Part shown: piece after piece, positions 35,590 to 44,012 of the stretch
Layout of the letters: each line of letters starts with the position of its first letter
Position numbering within the stretch: the stretch's first letter is position 1
Origin: Paenibacillus rhizovicinus
GTDB taxonomy: Bacteria > Bacillota > Bacilli > Paenibacillales > Paenibacillaceae
Length of the DNA stretch: 64,000 bases
Assembly: GCF_010365285.1 (NCBI RefSeq)
Contig: NZ_CP048286.1
Span: 6,622,001 to 6,686,000, forward strand
Direction: 5' to 3'
The notes under the pieces: model-generated
What the model saw: the letters and a program-made list of their open reading frames with translations, nothing else
Database searches by the model: none
What the model was told of the DNA's origin: nothing
Position numbers and translations under genes: made by a program

Positions 35590-36684
35590 ATGGGCATACT
35601 TTGGTATATCATTAGCGCCGTCATCGTTATTTTTCTTCAGCGTTTCTTATTTCGCTATTACGGCATGCGCAAAGTCAGCTATTCGCGATCGTTCAACGTG
35701 CAAACCTGTTTCGAAGGCGATGCCATCGAGATGGTGGAGAAACTCTCGAACGGCAAACTGCTCCCGGTTCCGTGGCTGCGCGTGGAATCGCTGCTTAACG
35801 CGGGACTGAAATTCGAGAGCGACGCCAATTTCGCCGTCAGCAACGGAGAGCTTTTTCAAAATCACCGCAGTTTGTTCAGCTTGATGGGCAATAAACAGCT
35901 GACGAGGAGACATGTCGTACACGCCGCGCAGCGGGGCTGTTATCGGATCACGGGCGCCTCGCTGACGTTCGGCGATTTGTTCGGCTTGTTCAGCACGTGG
36001 AAGTCCATTCCGCTGGAGGTTGAACTGCTCGTCTATCCATTGCCTGCTGACCGCAGCTTGATTCAATTGCCTTCACGAAGCTGGCAGGGAGATATCGCGG
36101 TGCGGAGATGGATCGTGGAAGATCCGTTCGCCATCAGCGGCGTTAGGGAATACCGTCCCGGCGATCCGCTCAAGATGATCAACTGGAACGCGACGGCGAG
36201 AACGGGAAACATGCAGGTTCACCGGCGCGATTATACGGCGGATTTTCGGCTGATCGTGGCGTTGAACGTCGAGGATCACGCCGGGATGTGGCATAACGTC
36301 ACCGATACGTCCGTCATCGAGCAAGGAATTCGGCTTGCGGCAGGCATTATGCAATTGGCTACGGAACAAGGGCTTGAAACCGCTTTCGTATGCAACGGCC
36401 ACGATATGGACAAACCGGGCGAAGTCATGGTTACGGAGCGGGGCGGCGGGCACGAGCATTTGAATTATGTGTTCGGGCAGATGTCGAAGCTGGTCATTGC
36501 CCGCACGCTGCCGTTCCACACGATGCTGGAGCAGCTCTCGCCTGAATGGGGAGAGCGCAGCGACGTCGTCGTCATTTCCGCGTTCATCAGCGAAGACATC
36601 GAGGAGATGATGGGGCAGCTTCGAAGAGACGGACATGCAGTCGATTGGCTTCCCATCGCGGAGAAGGAGGCGGAAGCGGTATGA
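35590..36684 (+). CDS. DUF58 membrane-associated protein
   Basis: 364 residues, ATG 35590 with GGAGGGAGG upstream. A short N-terminal hydrophobic segment (LWYIISAVIVIFLQRFLF) anchors it; the DUF58 signature is REYRPGDPLKMINWNATARTG, followed by a von Willebrand A-like fold with DFRLIVALNVEDHAG. It is the usual partner of MoxR. Its last codons overlap the next gene as ATGA, so the two are translationally coupled. Confidence 0.9.
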   Translation: MGILWYIISAVIVIFLQRFLFRYYGMRKVSYSRSFNVQTCFEGDAIEMVEKLSNGKLLPVPWLRVESLLNAGLKFESDANFAVSNGELFQNHRSLFSLMGNKQLTRRHVVHAAQRGCYRITGASLTFGDLFGLFSTWKSIPLEVELLVYPLPADRSLIQLPSRSWQGDIAVRRWIVEDPFAISGVREYRPGDPLKMINWNATARTGNMQVHRRDYTADFRLIVALNVEDHAGMWHNVTDTSVIEQGIRLAAGIMQLATEQGLETAFVCNGHDMDKPGEVMVTERGGGHEHLNYVFGQMSKLVIARTLPFHTMLEQLSPEWGERSDVVVISAFISEDIEEMMGQLRRDGHAVDWLPIAEKEAEAV

Positions 36685-37979
36685 GCCTCAAACTGCGCCG
36701 ATTAATCGGCAGCCTGCTTATTGCAAGCGTGCTGGAACTGATGCTCTTCTTCCCGATCGTGCTCGCCGAGTACATTTGGATGCCTCCGGGTACGCTGTCG
36801 TTGGCCGCGGACGCACTGCTGCTGCTAGTCTTGTATTGGCTGGGCTACGGGATCAACGCGCTGCTGAAGTTCAAGCATCCTTTTCCGAAAATCCTGCTTG
36901 CCGCATTGGTCTCCGGGGCATGCGGCATCGTGCTGCTCGGCGTATCGAGTTGGAGCATCATCCTGATGCTGCTTGGCGTATTCGCCGTCTACCGGGGCAC
37001 CAGGCTTCCGGGCGCGCCGCTTGGAATGAGGCTGATGTCGCAGGATTTCATTATCGGCGTCATCTTCTACTTCGTCGTAGCGGTCGTGAACAACGTTAAC
37101 GGCGAGTTCGACGATTACCGGACGGTGTTCTTGATCGCGGGCGTCTTGACGCTGTTCGCCGCGCTGTTCCTGACCAACCGCAACATGGTCGGCCGGGAGA
37201 CGCTGTCCGGCGCGGAGAGACCTATGGTGGAACCTTCCGTCAGACGAAACAATCGAATCTTCGTCGGCTTCGCGATGATCGTGACCGTGCTGATCTCTTT
37301 GGCCATCCAGCTTCAGCAAGCGCTGAGCGATGCGTTTCACTCCGTCCTCACCTGGCTGATGGATTTGCTCAAGTACCACGGCGCGCAAAGGGACGTACCG
37401 AAGGAAGAAGTCAAGCCGATCGAGAATTTCATGCCGCCGGCCGAAAGTCCGCCGAAGAATTGGGCTTGGCTGGACTATACCATGTACACCATCGCCGCGA
37501 TAATCGCGATCGCACTCTTATACGTCCTTGCGCGTAGACTCAATCGTCTGCCCGGTTGGCTGAAGGAGCTGCGCAAACGGTTCGTCGCCATGTTTAAAAG
37601 GGACAAAGGCGTCGCGGCACGCGGCTACGTCGACGAGATCGAGCGTATCCGGAAGAAAGAAGGTTCGTTCCGCAGGCTCTTCGGCCGGTCGAAGGAAGAA
37701 CGGTTGAAATGGAAAGATTTGAACGACAACGAATCCCGGGTCCGCTATCTCTATCGCCGCTGGATCGGTAATGCCGTCAAGAAAGGTTTCGCGCATCAGC
37801 CGCATTTAACGCCGCAGGAGATTCAGCGCAAGCTGGACGGGGAGCGCATCGAACATGTTTCCCCAGCCGTTACGGAATCGCTGATTCGGCACTATCAACA
37901 GGTACGATACGGAGCCGGGAAGCTGAGCGACGAAGAGCTTCAGAAACTGGCGGCACAGCTGGGACAAGTGAAATCGTAG
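36681..37979 (+). CDS. Polytopic membrane protein with C-terminal DUF4129
   Basis: 432 residues from ATG 36681, overlapping the DUF58 stop by 4 bases; the ribosome binding site GAGAAGGAGG lies inside the DUF58 gene. About seven membrane segments fall in residues 10-215, another at about 260-280, and a cytoplasmic C-terminal domain (about 310-430) with ESRVRYLYRRWIGNAVKKGF and VTESLIRHYQQVRYG fits DUF4129. In many relatives a transglutaminase domain lies between these parts; it is absent here. A membrane partner of the MoxR-DUF58 pair. Confidence 0.8.
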   Translation: MSLKLRRLIGSLLIASVLELMLFFPIVLAEYIWMPPGTLSLAADALLLLVLYWLGYGINALLKFKHPFPKILLAALVSGACGIVLLGVSSWSIILMLLGVFAVYRGTRLPGAPLGMRLMSQDFIIGVIFYFVVAVVNNVNGEFDDYRTVFLIAGVLTLFAALFLTNRNMVGRETLSGAERPMVEPSVRRNNRIFVGFAMIVTVLISLAIQLQQALSDAFHSVLTWLMDLLKYHGAQRDVPKEEVKPIENFMPPAESPPKNWAWLDYTMYTIAAIIAIALLYVLARRLNRLPGWLKELRKRFVAMFKRDKGVAARGYVDEIERIRKKEGSFRRLFGRSKEERLKWKDLNDNESRVRYLYRRWIGNAVKKGFAHQPHLTPQEIQRKLDGERIEHVSPAVTESLIRHYQQVRYGAGKLSDEELQKLAAQLGQVKS

Positions 37980-38063
37980 CGATGCGGCCCTGGCATACAT
38001 AATTATCCATGGACGGGGTATGCTACAGCAGAGCAATCCGTTGCATACCGAGGAGGGACGTCC

Positions 38064-38414
38064 ATGAATAACGATCTGTCAGGCCAATCGGCCAACAGCC
38101 AGCAGTTATCGTACGAACAGTTTCAGGAGCAGGTAAAGCTGAAGCAGGAACAGGAAGCGCAGCGTGCCAAGGAAGCGCTCAAGAGCGCGGGGCTGGACCA
38201 GAAGTCGCAGCACTTGCAGTCCATCGTTCAAGCGCTGTACGGCGTAGAGAAGGAACTGCAGCTGGCGGAAAACCAAATTCAAATGCAAATGGATGCGCAG
38301 AAGCGCCAGATTCAGCTCATTCAGCAGAAAATCAATCAAGCGATGGCGCAGGTTCAAGGTTCGGTGCCGAGCGTCGGCAACTCGCAGTCGATGGCTCCGA
38401 ACTATATGCAGTAA
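38064..38414 (+). CDS. Gln-rich coiled-coil protein, unknown function
   Basis: 116 residues, ATG 38064 with GAGGAGGGA upstream. About a quarter of residues are Gln. Two helical stretches (QEQVKLKQEQEAQRAKEAL and ENQIQMQMDAQKRQIQLIQQ) look like coiled coil; the C terminus is disordered (Ser, Asn, Pro, Met). No signal peptide. Family not recognised. Followed by its own terminator. Confidence 0.75.
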   Translation: MNNDLSGQSANSQQLSYEQFQEQVKLKQEQEAQRAKEALKSAGLDQKSQHLQSIVQALYGVEKELQLAENQIQMQMDAQKRQIQLIQQKINQAMAQVQGSVPSVGNSQSMAPNYMQ

Positions 38415-38432
38415 AGCTGGAAATAACGGACG

Positions 38433-38476
38433 AATCCTTCTTGCTTCCCGGACCAGGGCGGCGAGAAGGATTTTTT
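38433..38476 (+). terminator. Intrinsic terminator
   Basis: AATCCTTCT / AGAAGGATT stem with a 22-base loop and six T. Confidence 0.88.
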
Positions 38477-38664
38477 GTCGCGTCAAAACGACGAATTTAT
38501 GTTATTTAATTTAACTCATATCTAACATTTGCGTTCACTAATGAGGCGTTATGTAATATAATATAACATAGATAACTAAGATGATACCGTTATCCGCATA
38601 GCCGCGCACTTGACCGCTGTCCGCCATGCGGCGGAAATCGGGGCGGAAGAAAGGCTGGTTACGT

Positions 38665-39303
38665 ATGAAAATCGGAGCGGTTTATTTGGCAGCCGGCTGC
38701 AGCCGGCGGATGGGCGAGGCGAAGCTTCCGCTTGAGCTGGCGCCTGGCGTAACGGTCGGAAGCCGAGGGCTGCTGGAGCTGCGGCGGTGCGGGTTTCAGT
38801 CGACCGTTGTCGTGGTGCGGCCTCAGGACCCGTTATTGTGGTTGTACGACAGAACAGGCAGCGGCGCGAAGCTTCCGAAGTTCCGGATTTCGCCCTGCAA
38901 AGATGCGCGGGAAGGGATGTCGCGATCGATCCGGCATGGGGTGCAGGCGTTGCTGCCCGAAGAGCCGGACGCCGTGCTGCTTGCGCTGGCCGACCAGCCT
39001 TTCATCTCCGTGAGTATGCTGCAGCGGCTAGTCTCGGTTTATCGAGAAGATCCGACGGTTGATTTCGTCGCGAGCGGGTACGGCGGTATCGCGGCGCCTC
39101 CGGTTATTTTCAGCCAGTCGGTATTTCCGCAGCTATGCCGGCTGGAAGGCGACGCCGGAGCTTGGAGCGTGCTGCAATCGCCCGATTATCGGGGGAAGGT
39201 TGTCCGTTATGCGGCGGAATGGTCCTTCATCGATGTCGATACGCGAGAACAACTGGATAAAGCCAGGCGATTATGGTCGCGCGTGCATGCAAGGGCAAAA
39301 TGA
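38665..39303 (+). CDS. MobA-like nucleotidyltransferase (PucB/MocA type)
   Basis: 212 residues from ATG 38665 (AAAGG about 10 bases upstream); a GTG/ATG at 38626 adds basic residues without a clear site. The nucleotide-binding motif is YLAAGCSRRMGEAKLPL and the second motif ALADQPF. Enzymes of this type attach CMP to molybdopterin for xanthine dehydrogenase-type hydroxylases. The OHCU decarboxylase just downstream belongs to urate breakdown, so this is probably PucB of a purine-catabolism locus. Xanthine dehydrogenase and uricase genes are not in the window. Confidence 0.78.
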   Translation: MKIGAVYLAAGCSRRMGEAKLPLELAPGVTVGSRGLLELRRCGFQSTVVVVRPQDPLLWLYDRTGSGAKLPKFRISPCKDAREGMSRSIRHGVQALLPEEPDAVLLALADQPFISVSMLQRLVSVYREDPTVDFVASGYGGIAAPPVIFSQSVFPQLCRLEGDAGAWSVLQSPDYRGKVVRYAAEWSFIDVDTREQLDKARRLWSRVHARAK

Positions 39304-39398
39304 ACGTTAGACAATGAACGAATAGACGATAGACGATGAACGATGGGCGTTCGCAAACAGCGAGCGAGTGCAGCGATAGATCAAAGGAGGGAAGCCCC

Positions 39399-39488
39399 AT
39401 GAATCTGCATGAATACCAGTCGGGATTTCCATGCGCGAGCAAGAAAGGATACCGGCCGGCAGGTACGGCCTGGGAGGCCTCTTTATGA
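39399..39488 (+). CDS. 29-codon leader ORF coupled to the OHCU decarboxylase gene
   Basis: ATG 39399 has one of the strongest ribosome binding sites in the window (AAAGGAGGG, 39383-39391) 7 bases upstream. The peptide starts MNLHEYQSGFPCASKKGYRP and its TGA (39486-39488) overlaps the next ATG (39485) as ATGA. Coupling of translation is the likely role; it could also be the remnant of a lost upstream gene. Confidence 0.45.
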   Translation: MNLHEYQSGFPCASKKGYRPAGTAWEASL

Positions 39489-39985
39489 CGATCCAATTGT
39501 GGCAGCTGAACACGTTAAGCCGCGAGATGTTCGTCGCGCAGCTCGGTTCCGTATTCGAGCGTTCGCCATGGGTGGCGGAAAGCGTCTGGCAGCTGCGCCC
39601 GTTCCATTCCGTGAACGAGCTGCACGAGGCGATGATGCAGGCGGTGATGGAAGCGCCGGAAGAGAAGGCGATCGCGCTTCTTAGGGCCCATCCCGATCTG
39701 GCTTCGCGCGCCGCGATGACGACGGATTCTATCGAGGAACAGCGACCGGCAGGCCTTGACGCATTGACGCCGGAAGAATACGACCGATTTGCCAGTTTGA
39801 ACGCCGCTTACGCGGAGAAGCATGGATTTCCGTTTATAATCGCCGTTCGCGGGAAGACGATAGAAGATATTTTGGCCGCGATGGCCATGCGCTTGCAGCA
39901 TGACGGGCAGCGGGAACTTAGGCAGGCGCTGCTTGAGGCTGGGCGCATTGCGGAGCTTCGGCTGCACGGGCGCATTGAAGAATAA
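39485..39985 (+). CDS. uraD: OHCU decarboxylase (urate catabolism)
   Basis: 166 residues from ATG 39485 (GGGAGG 7 bases upstream); the longer frame from 39431 overlaps the leader ORF. The family motif AHPDLASRA and the later YAEKHGFPFIIAVRGKT segment with the substrate-binding residues are present. It decarboxylates 2-oxo-4-hydroxy-4-carboxy-5-ureidoimidazoline to (S)-allantoin. In Bacillus subtilis this domain is the N-terminal part of PucL, fused to uricase; here it stands alone. Confidence 0.88.
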   Translation: MTIQLWQLNTLSREMFVAQLGSVFERSPWVAESVWQLRPFHSVNELHEAMMQAVMEAPEEKAIALLRAHPDLASRAAMTTDSIEEQRPAGLDALTPEEYDRFASLNAAYAEKHGFPFIIAVRGKTIEDILAAMAMRLQHDGQRELRQALLEAGRIAELRLHGRIEE

Positions 39986-40171
39986 CGCCGACAAAGGTGT
40001 TAACGTCATGCATGCTGAAATTGAGCAGCCGCAGCGCACTTTCTTATTCTTATGAGGAAGGTGATGTGCTGATTAACCGGATGTATGCCGGCGCGTTTGC
40101 TTTGCAGTCTTTGCCTTGGAATGCTAGAGTGTTATGCATACCGATATTCCCCCAAGGAGAGGACTGAAACT

Positions 40172-40381
40172 GTGAGCAAACCGCCTGCAACACATGTGCA
40201 TGCTTATTATCAGCATGCGGAGGAAGCGTTTCGCGAACTGCCTGACGCGATCGGGCAGCTGGAGCGGCTCCGAGATGCTTTTCGCAAAGCCGACGAGGAT
40301 TTCCTCGCCATCGAGATGAAATCGATGATCGCCAGGTTGGAAGAAATCCGGACGCTGCTGGGCGAAGGGCCGCAAGGCTGA
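40172..40381 (+). CDS. Small helical protein, unknown function
   Basis: 69 residues from GTG 40172, with GGAGAGG about 9 bases upstream; the longer frame from 40085 has no such site. Charged and helical (HAEEAFRELPDAIGQLERLRDAF, then FLAIEMKSMIARLEEIR). No family recognised. A terminator follows. Confidence 0.6.
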   Translation: MSKPPATHVHAYYQHAEEAFRELPDAIGQLERLRDAFRKADEDFLAIEMKSMIARLEEIRTLLGEGPQG

Positions 40382-40416
40382 TTATGATTATGTATGCCAT
40401 TGTAAAGCCATACCGG

Positions 40417-40450
40417 AGAGACATTCCTGATTAACGGGAGTGTCTCTTTT
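40417..40450 (+). terminator. Intrinsic terminator
   Basis: AGAGACATTCC pairs with GGGAGTGTCTCT around a 9-base loop, with four T. Confidence 0.8.
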
Positions 40451-40602
40451 GCTTTTGCCGTTGCTAGAGCTGCTGCTTGCCGATTCTAACTCCAACCGTA
40501 CGCTGCAATAGCAATCTACCAATTCGTTATGGGAAGCTGCCCTCTCCAATTGCGCCAGCAGTACATAGAATAGAGGAATGGAAGAGTAGAGGAGGCCTAC
40601 CT

Positions 40603-41937
40603 TTGCCGGTATTGGACACAGGACTTCTGTATAATCGGGAAAAGCGGCGTACGGCGAGTTTGAACATCAGCATTTTGAATCGGGGCCGACAGCGGGCGAG
40701 GGCCGTCATCCAGCTGTATACGATTTGGAATGGCGAGCATGGCGACGGGGCGGCCGGTCTGGAGAAGGGGTTCGGTTCCGTGCAGACGGAAACGCTCGGG
40801 AACGTGGTTCTCGGTCCCGCCGGTCGTTCGAAATGCATGTATTCCGTGATGCGCGAGGTGCTGCTGCTGCCTGTGTTCGGCATTCGCGTGACGGTCAGCG
40901 GAATGGCTGCCGGAGAAATTTCCGCTTCGATGGCGGAGCTTGACGAGTCGGGCAGCGTGATCGATCAGCAAGTATTGACGCCGCAGTCGGCGAATACCGA
41001 CGACCTGCTGCATGCTTACGTGGCCAACCACACTCACCACACGCTGACCGTCATTCAAACCGATACGAATGCCAGAGTGGCGACCGTTAAGCTTCCGGCG
41101 GGAAGCAGCCCGCGGATGCTTGATTTCACCCCTGACGGCAGGGAGGTCTACGTCGTCTGCCAAGGCGATAAGACGGTCAAAATCATCGATACGCTCACGC
41201 ACGAAGCGAGCGGCGAATTGTCGTTCCCGCAGGAAGCCGTGCCGCTTGCGCTGGCGGTGTCCCCCGTCGGCGCGAGAGTTTACGTGACAACGGTCATTCA
41301 GGATTACGTCGCCGTCTACGATACCGATTCCAGATCGCTGATCAAGCTCATTCCGCTTCCGCGCGGCAGCGATCCGTCGGCGCTCGCCGTATCGCCGGAC
41401 GGCAAGAAAGTGTATTGCTGCATGATCAATCGCGGCACGATCGCCGTCATCGACGCTGAAACGCTAACGGTATCCGTGACCGTCAAACTGCCGCGCGGGT
41501 CTCATCCCTCGTCGGTGGCGCTTACTCCCGACGGCGCTTACGCCTACGTATCCGACAGTCATCATGATCGCGCCTATTGCCTGCAAACCGCTACGCATAC
41601 CGTGATCGCCACCGTGCAATTGGATGCCGGGAGCGAACCGCAGCAGCTGCTCATTACGCCGGACGGCTCGCTCGTTTATTTGGTATGCCGGGGTTCGGAC
41701 GAGATCGTAGCCGTCAACATGACGCGCAACGAAATATTGACGAAGATCGAGCTGCCGAAAGGAAGCAACGCGAGCGGCATCGCCATTACCGCCGACGGAC
41801 TCAAAATCTATGTCACGATCCTGACGTTCGGCTATGTCGCCGTGATCGAGGTGGCCAGCCAGCTGCCGATCGCCATTCTCCCGACGGGGAGTTTCCCTTC
41901 CGGCGTGGCGATTACGCCGATCCTGCTGCATGGTTAG
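40603..41937 (+). CDS. YVTN-type seven-bladed beta-propeller protein
   Basis: 444 residues from TTG 40603, where GAGGAGG lies 6 bases upstream; the long frame from 40477 runs through unlikely sequence. An N-terminal beta domain of about 140 residues precedes about seven repeats of 40-42 residues with the consensus LPxGSxPxxxAxTPDGxxVYVxxxxxxxVxVID. No signal peptide is visible. Such propellers are scaffolds or surface proteins; the N-terminal part resembles a domain found in Paenibacillus proteins with this propeller, but I do not assign a function. Confidence 0.82.
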   Translation: MPVLDTGLLYNREKRRTASLNISILNRGRQRARAVIQLYTIWNGEHGDGAAGLEKGFGSVQTETLGNVVLGPAGRSKCMYSVMREVLLLPVFGIRVTVSGMAAGEISASMAELDESGSVIDQQVLTPQSANTDDLLHAYVANHTHHTLTVIQTDTNARVATVKLPAGSSPRMLDFTPDGREVYVVCQGDKTVKIIDTLTHEASGELSFPQEAVPLALAVSPVGARVYVTTVIQDYVAVYDTDSRSLIKLIPLPRGSDPSALAVSPDGKKVYCCMINRGTIAVIDAETLTVSVTVKLPRGSHPSSVALTPDGAYAYVSDSHHDRAYCLQTATHTVIATVQLDAGSEPQQLLITPDGSLVYLVCRGSDEIVAVNMTRNEILTKIELPKGSNASGIAITADGLKIYVTILTFGYVAVIEVASQLPIAILPTGSFPSGVAITPILLHG

Positions 41938-41950
41938 CACTGAACAGCAC

Positions 41951-41991
41951 AAAGCCGCAGAGGCATGGCTTGCGCCTGCTTCTGCGGCTTT
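41951..41991. terminator. Hairpin between converging genes
   Basis: AAAGCCGCAGA / TCTGCGGCTTT, 11 perfect pairs. The flanking A and T runs are short (three), so it is a modest terminator for both the propeller gene and the esterase gene. Confidence 0.7.
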
Positions 41992-42070
41992 GCGTCGGTG
42001 TCGGCTAGCGGCGCGATAATCGCGTGCAAGCGGCGTGCGAACGGTGCATATGTATGCCCTCCACGGCCGA

Positions 42071-42844
42071 TTACTCGCCGAGCGGCAGCCATTCGAGCAC
42101 ATGCTGGATGTATTCATCCCAGTATGACCATTGGTGGTCGCCAGGCGCTTCGACATAGGTGAGAGGGAGGCCCAGCTCCTGCGCATGACCGCGGAATTTG
42201 ACGTTGGCGTCGTACAGGAAGTCTTCCGTCCCGCAGTACTGGTACAAGCTTGGGATCGGCTGGCCGGATTCCTTCAACGTTTGCGCGGCCAAGAACAGGT
42301 CGTTCGGCAGCGCGTTCGCCGCTTCGGCCGATCCGAAGATGCGTTTGAAATCGGCGGGCGCATGATTCTCGAACGAGGAGATGTCGAGCGCTCCGGACAA
42401 GCTTGCGGCAGCCGCGTATTGCTCCGGTTTATTGAGCGCGAGCTTGAATGCGCCGTAGCCGCCCATGGACAATCCGGCGACGAAATTATCTTCCCGCCGG
42501 TCCGACAGCGGGAAGAAGGAACGCGCCAGCGCCGGAAGCTCCTCGCTGATGAACGTCCAATAATCGCCGCCGCCGCTCGCCATATTGGAATAGAAGCTGC
42601 GGTTCACCGCCGGCATGACGACCGCCAGGCCGAGCGAAGCGACGTACCGTTCAATGGACGTGCGGCGAAGCCAAATGGTATGATCGTCGGACAAGCCATG
42701 CAGCAGATACAGCGTTTTATGCTTGGTTTGCGTCGCTTTCGACGTCATGCCGATTTGCGATTGCGCGTTTTGAGGCAAGATAACGTACATCGAGCTGGAA
42801 AGGCCAAGCACATCGGAATAGAAATCGCACTGGATAAATGCCAT
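42071..42844 (-). CDS. Alpha/beta-hydrolase esterase (EstA/esterase D type)
   Basis: 257 residues, ATG 42844 with GAGGAGG upstream on the minus strand. The nucleophile is Ser in [10 protein letters not shown], the acid is probably Asp in GTEDFLYD, and the base His in [10 protein letters not shown]. The oxyanion region is [14 protein letters not shown]. Related enzymes include tributyrin esterases and S-formylglutathione hydrolases. No signal peptide, so cytosolic. It diverges from the beta-lactamase-fold gene, with a 133-base gap that must hold both promoters. Confidence 0.88.
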   Translation of the reverse strand: MAFIQCDFYSDVLGLSSSMYVILPQNAQSQIGMTSKATQTKHKTLYLLHGLSDDHTIWLRRTSIERYVASLGLAVVMPAVNRSFYSNMASGGGDYWTFISEELPALARSFFPLSDRREDNFVAGLSMGGYGAFKLALNKPEQYAAAASLSGALDISSFENHAPADFKRIFGSAEAANALPNDLFLAAQTLKESGQPIPSLYQYCGTEDFLYDANVKFRGHAQELGLPLTYVEAPGDHQWSYWDEYIQHVLEWLPLGE

Positions 42845-42977
42845 GATCGAGAGAGCCTCCTCAAGGATGGGATTGGAAAGCCGCGGAATTCCGCAGTGGC
42901 TGCAAGTCCGCTCTTTCTATTGTACACGTCCGGCATGGAACATAAAGTGATATTTTATCGAAAGGGAGGTCCCGGTT

Positions 42978-43934
42978 ATGAATTCATCTGCCTTGGAACA
43001 ACGGCCGGCATTCGTCACGGACGAGCTTCTCGCCAAGCTGCAGGCTTGGAAAATCAAAGACGTCCTCGTCTTGCAGGGCGGCGAACGGCTGTGGGAATGG
43101 CATGAGAAAGGCGCGGATCGGCTGGGCGCGGTCTATTCGTGCACGAAGAGCTTCGTATCGGCGCTAATCGGCATTGCCATCGATAGAGGCAATATTACGA
43201 GCGTGGAGGAGCCGGTGTCGACCTATTTCCCTTCGCTTGCAGACGCAGAGGACGCGAGATACGGCGAAATGACGCTGCGCCATCTGCTAACGATGACTTC
43301 TGGCCTCGATTGGCCGGATTTCGATAAACCGTATTGGCAGATGAAGCGCTGCGACGACTGGGTCGCGTTCATCCTGTCGCAGCCGATGGCTCATCATCCC
43401 GGAAGCGCGTTCGCCTACAACACCGGCGGCTCGCATCTGTTGTCGGCGATCTTGACGCAGGCGACGGGGATGTCGACGTTTGATTTCGCGCAAGCGAATT
43501 TGTTCGGCAAGCTGAACTTCCGTAAACCGAGATGGAACAGCGCGTCCGGTATCCACGAAGGAGGAGCGGGCCTGCATCTGACCGTTTGGGATATGGCGAA
43601 ATTCGGCCAGCTGTACTTGCAGGGCGGGGAATGGGAAGGCGAACGCATCGTCTCGCGATCGTGGGTCGAAGCATCGACGACTTCCCATCATAAAGGGCTG
43701 CAGCATTACGATCCGCCGATCTTCGGTGAATACGGCTATCATTGGTGGGTCTCCGATGCGGCGCATAACGGCACCGTGGATTGTTATTTCGCCAAAGGCT
43801 ACGGAGGACAGTTTATCTTCGTCGTTCCTTCGCTCGAGCTCGTCGCGGCTATCCGGAAGGAACCGGACGGCAAGCGAAACGCCATGTACGCCAAACAGCT
43901 GCTCTTCCAGCATATCGTACCGTCCTGTTCATAA
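42978..43934 (+). CDS. Serine hydrolase, beta-lactamase (class C) fold
   Basis: 318 residues, ATG 42978 with AAAGGGAGG upstream. The S-x-x-K motif is SCTKSF near residue 54, the tyrosine motif is FAYNTGGSHLLSAIL, and the third motif is around AKGYGGQFIFVVP. The YNTGGS form matches the 6-aminohexanoate-dimer hydrolase/esterase branch rather than true beta-lactamases. There is no signal peptide, which also argues against a secreted beta-lactamase or carboxypeptidase. Divergent from the esterase gene. Confidence 0.87.
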   Translation: MNSSALEQRPAFVTDELLAKLQAWKIKDVLVLQGGERLWEWHEKGADRLGAVYSCTKSFVSALIGIAIDRGNITSVEEPVSTYFPSLADAEDARYGEMTLRHLLTMTSGLDWPDFDKPYWQMKRCDDWVAFILSQPMAHHPGSAFAYNTGGSHLLSAILTQATGMSTFDFAQANLFGKLNFRKPRWNSASGIHEGGAGLHLTVWDMAKFGQLYLQGGEWEGERIVSRSWVEASTTSHHKGLQHYDPPIFGEYGYHWWVSDAAHNGTVDCYFAKGYGGQFIFVVPSLELVAAIRKEPDGKRNAMYAKQLLFQHIVPSCS

Positions 43935-44012
43935 TCCGTTCATGATCCGTTGGTATCTTGGTTTCAACAGCAAGCCAACTATGCGTTAACGGAGACGAAA
44001 GGATGGAATCGT

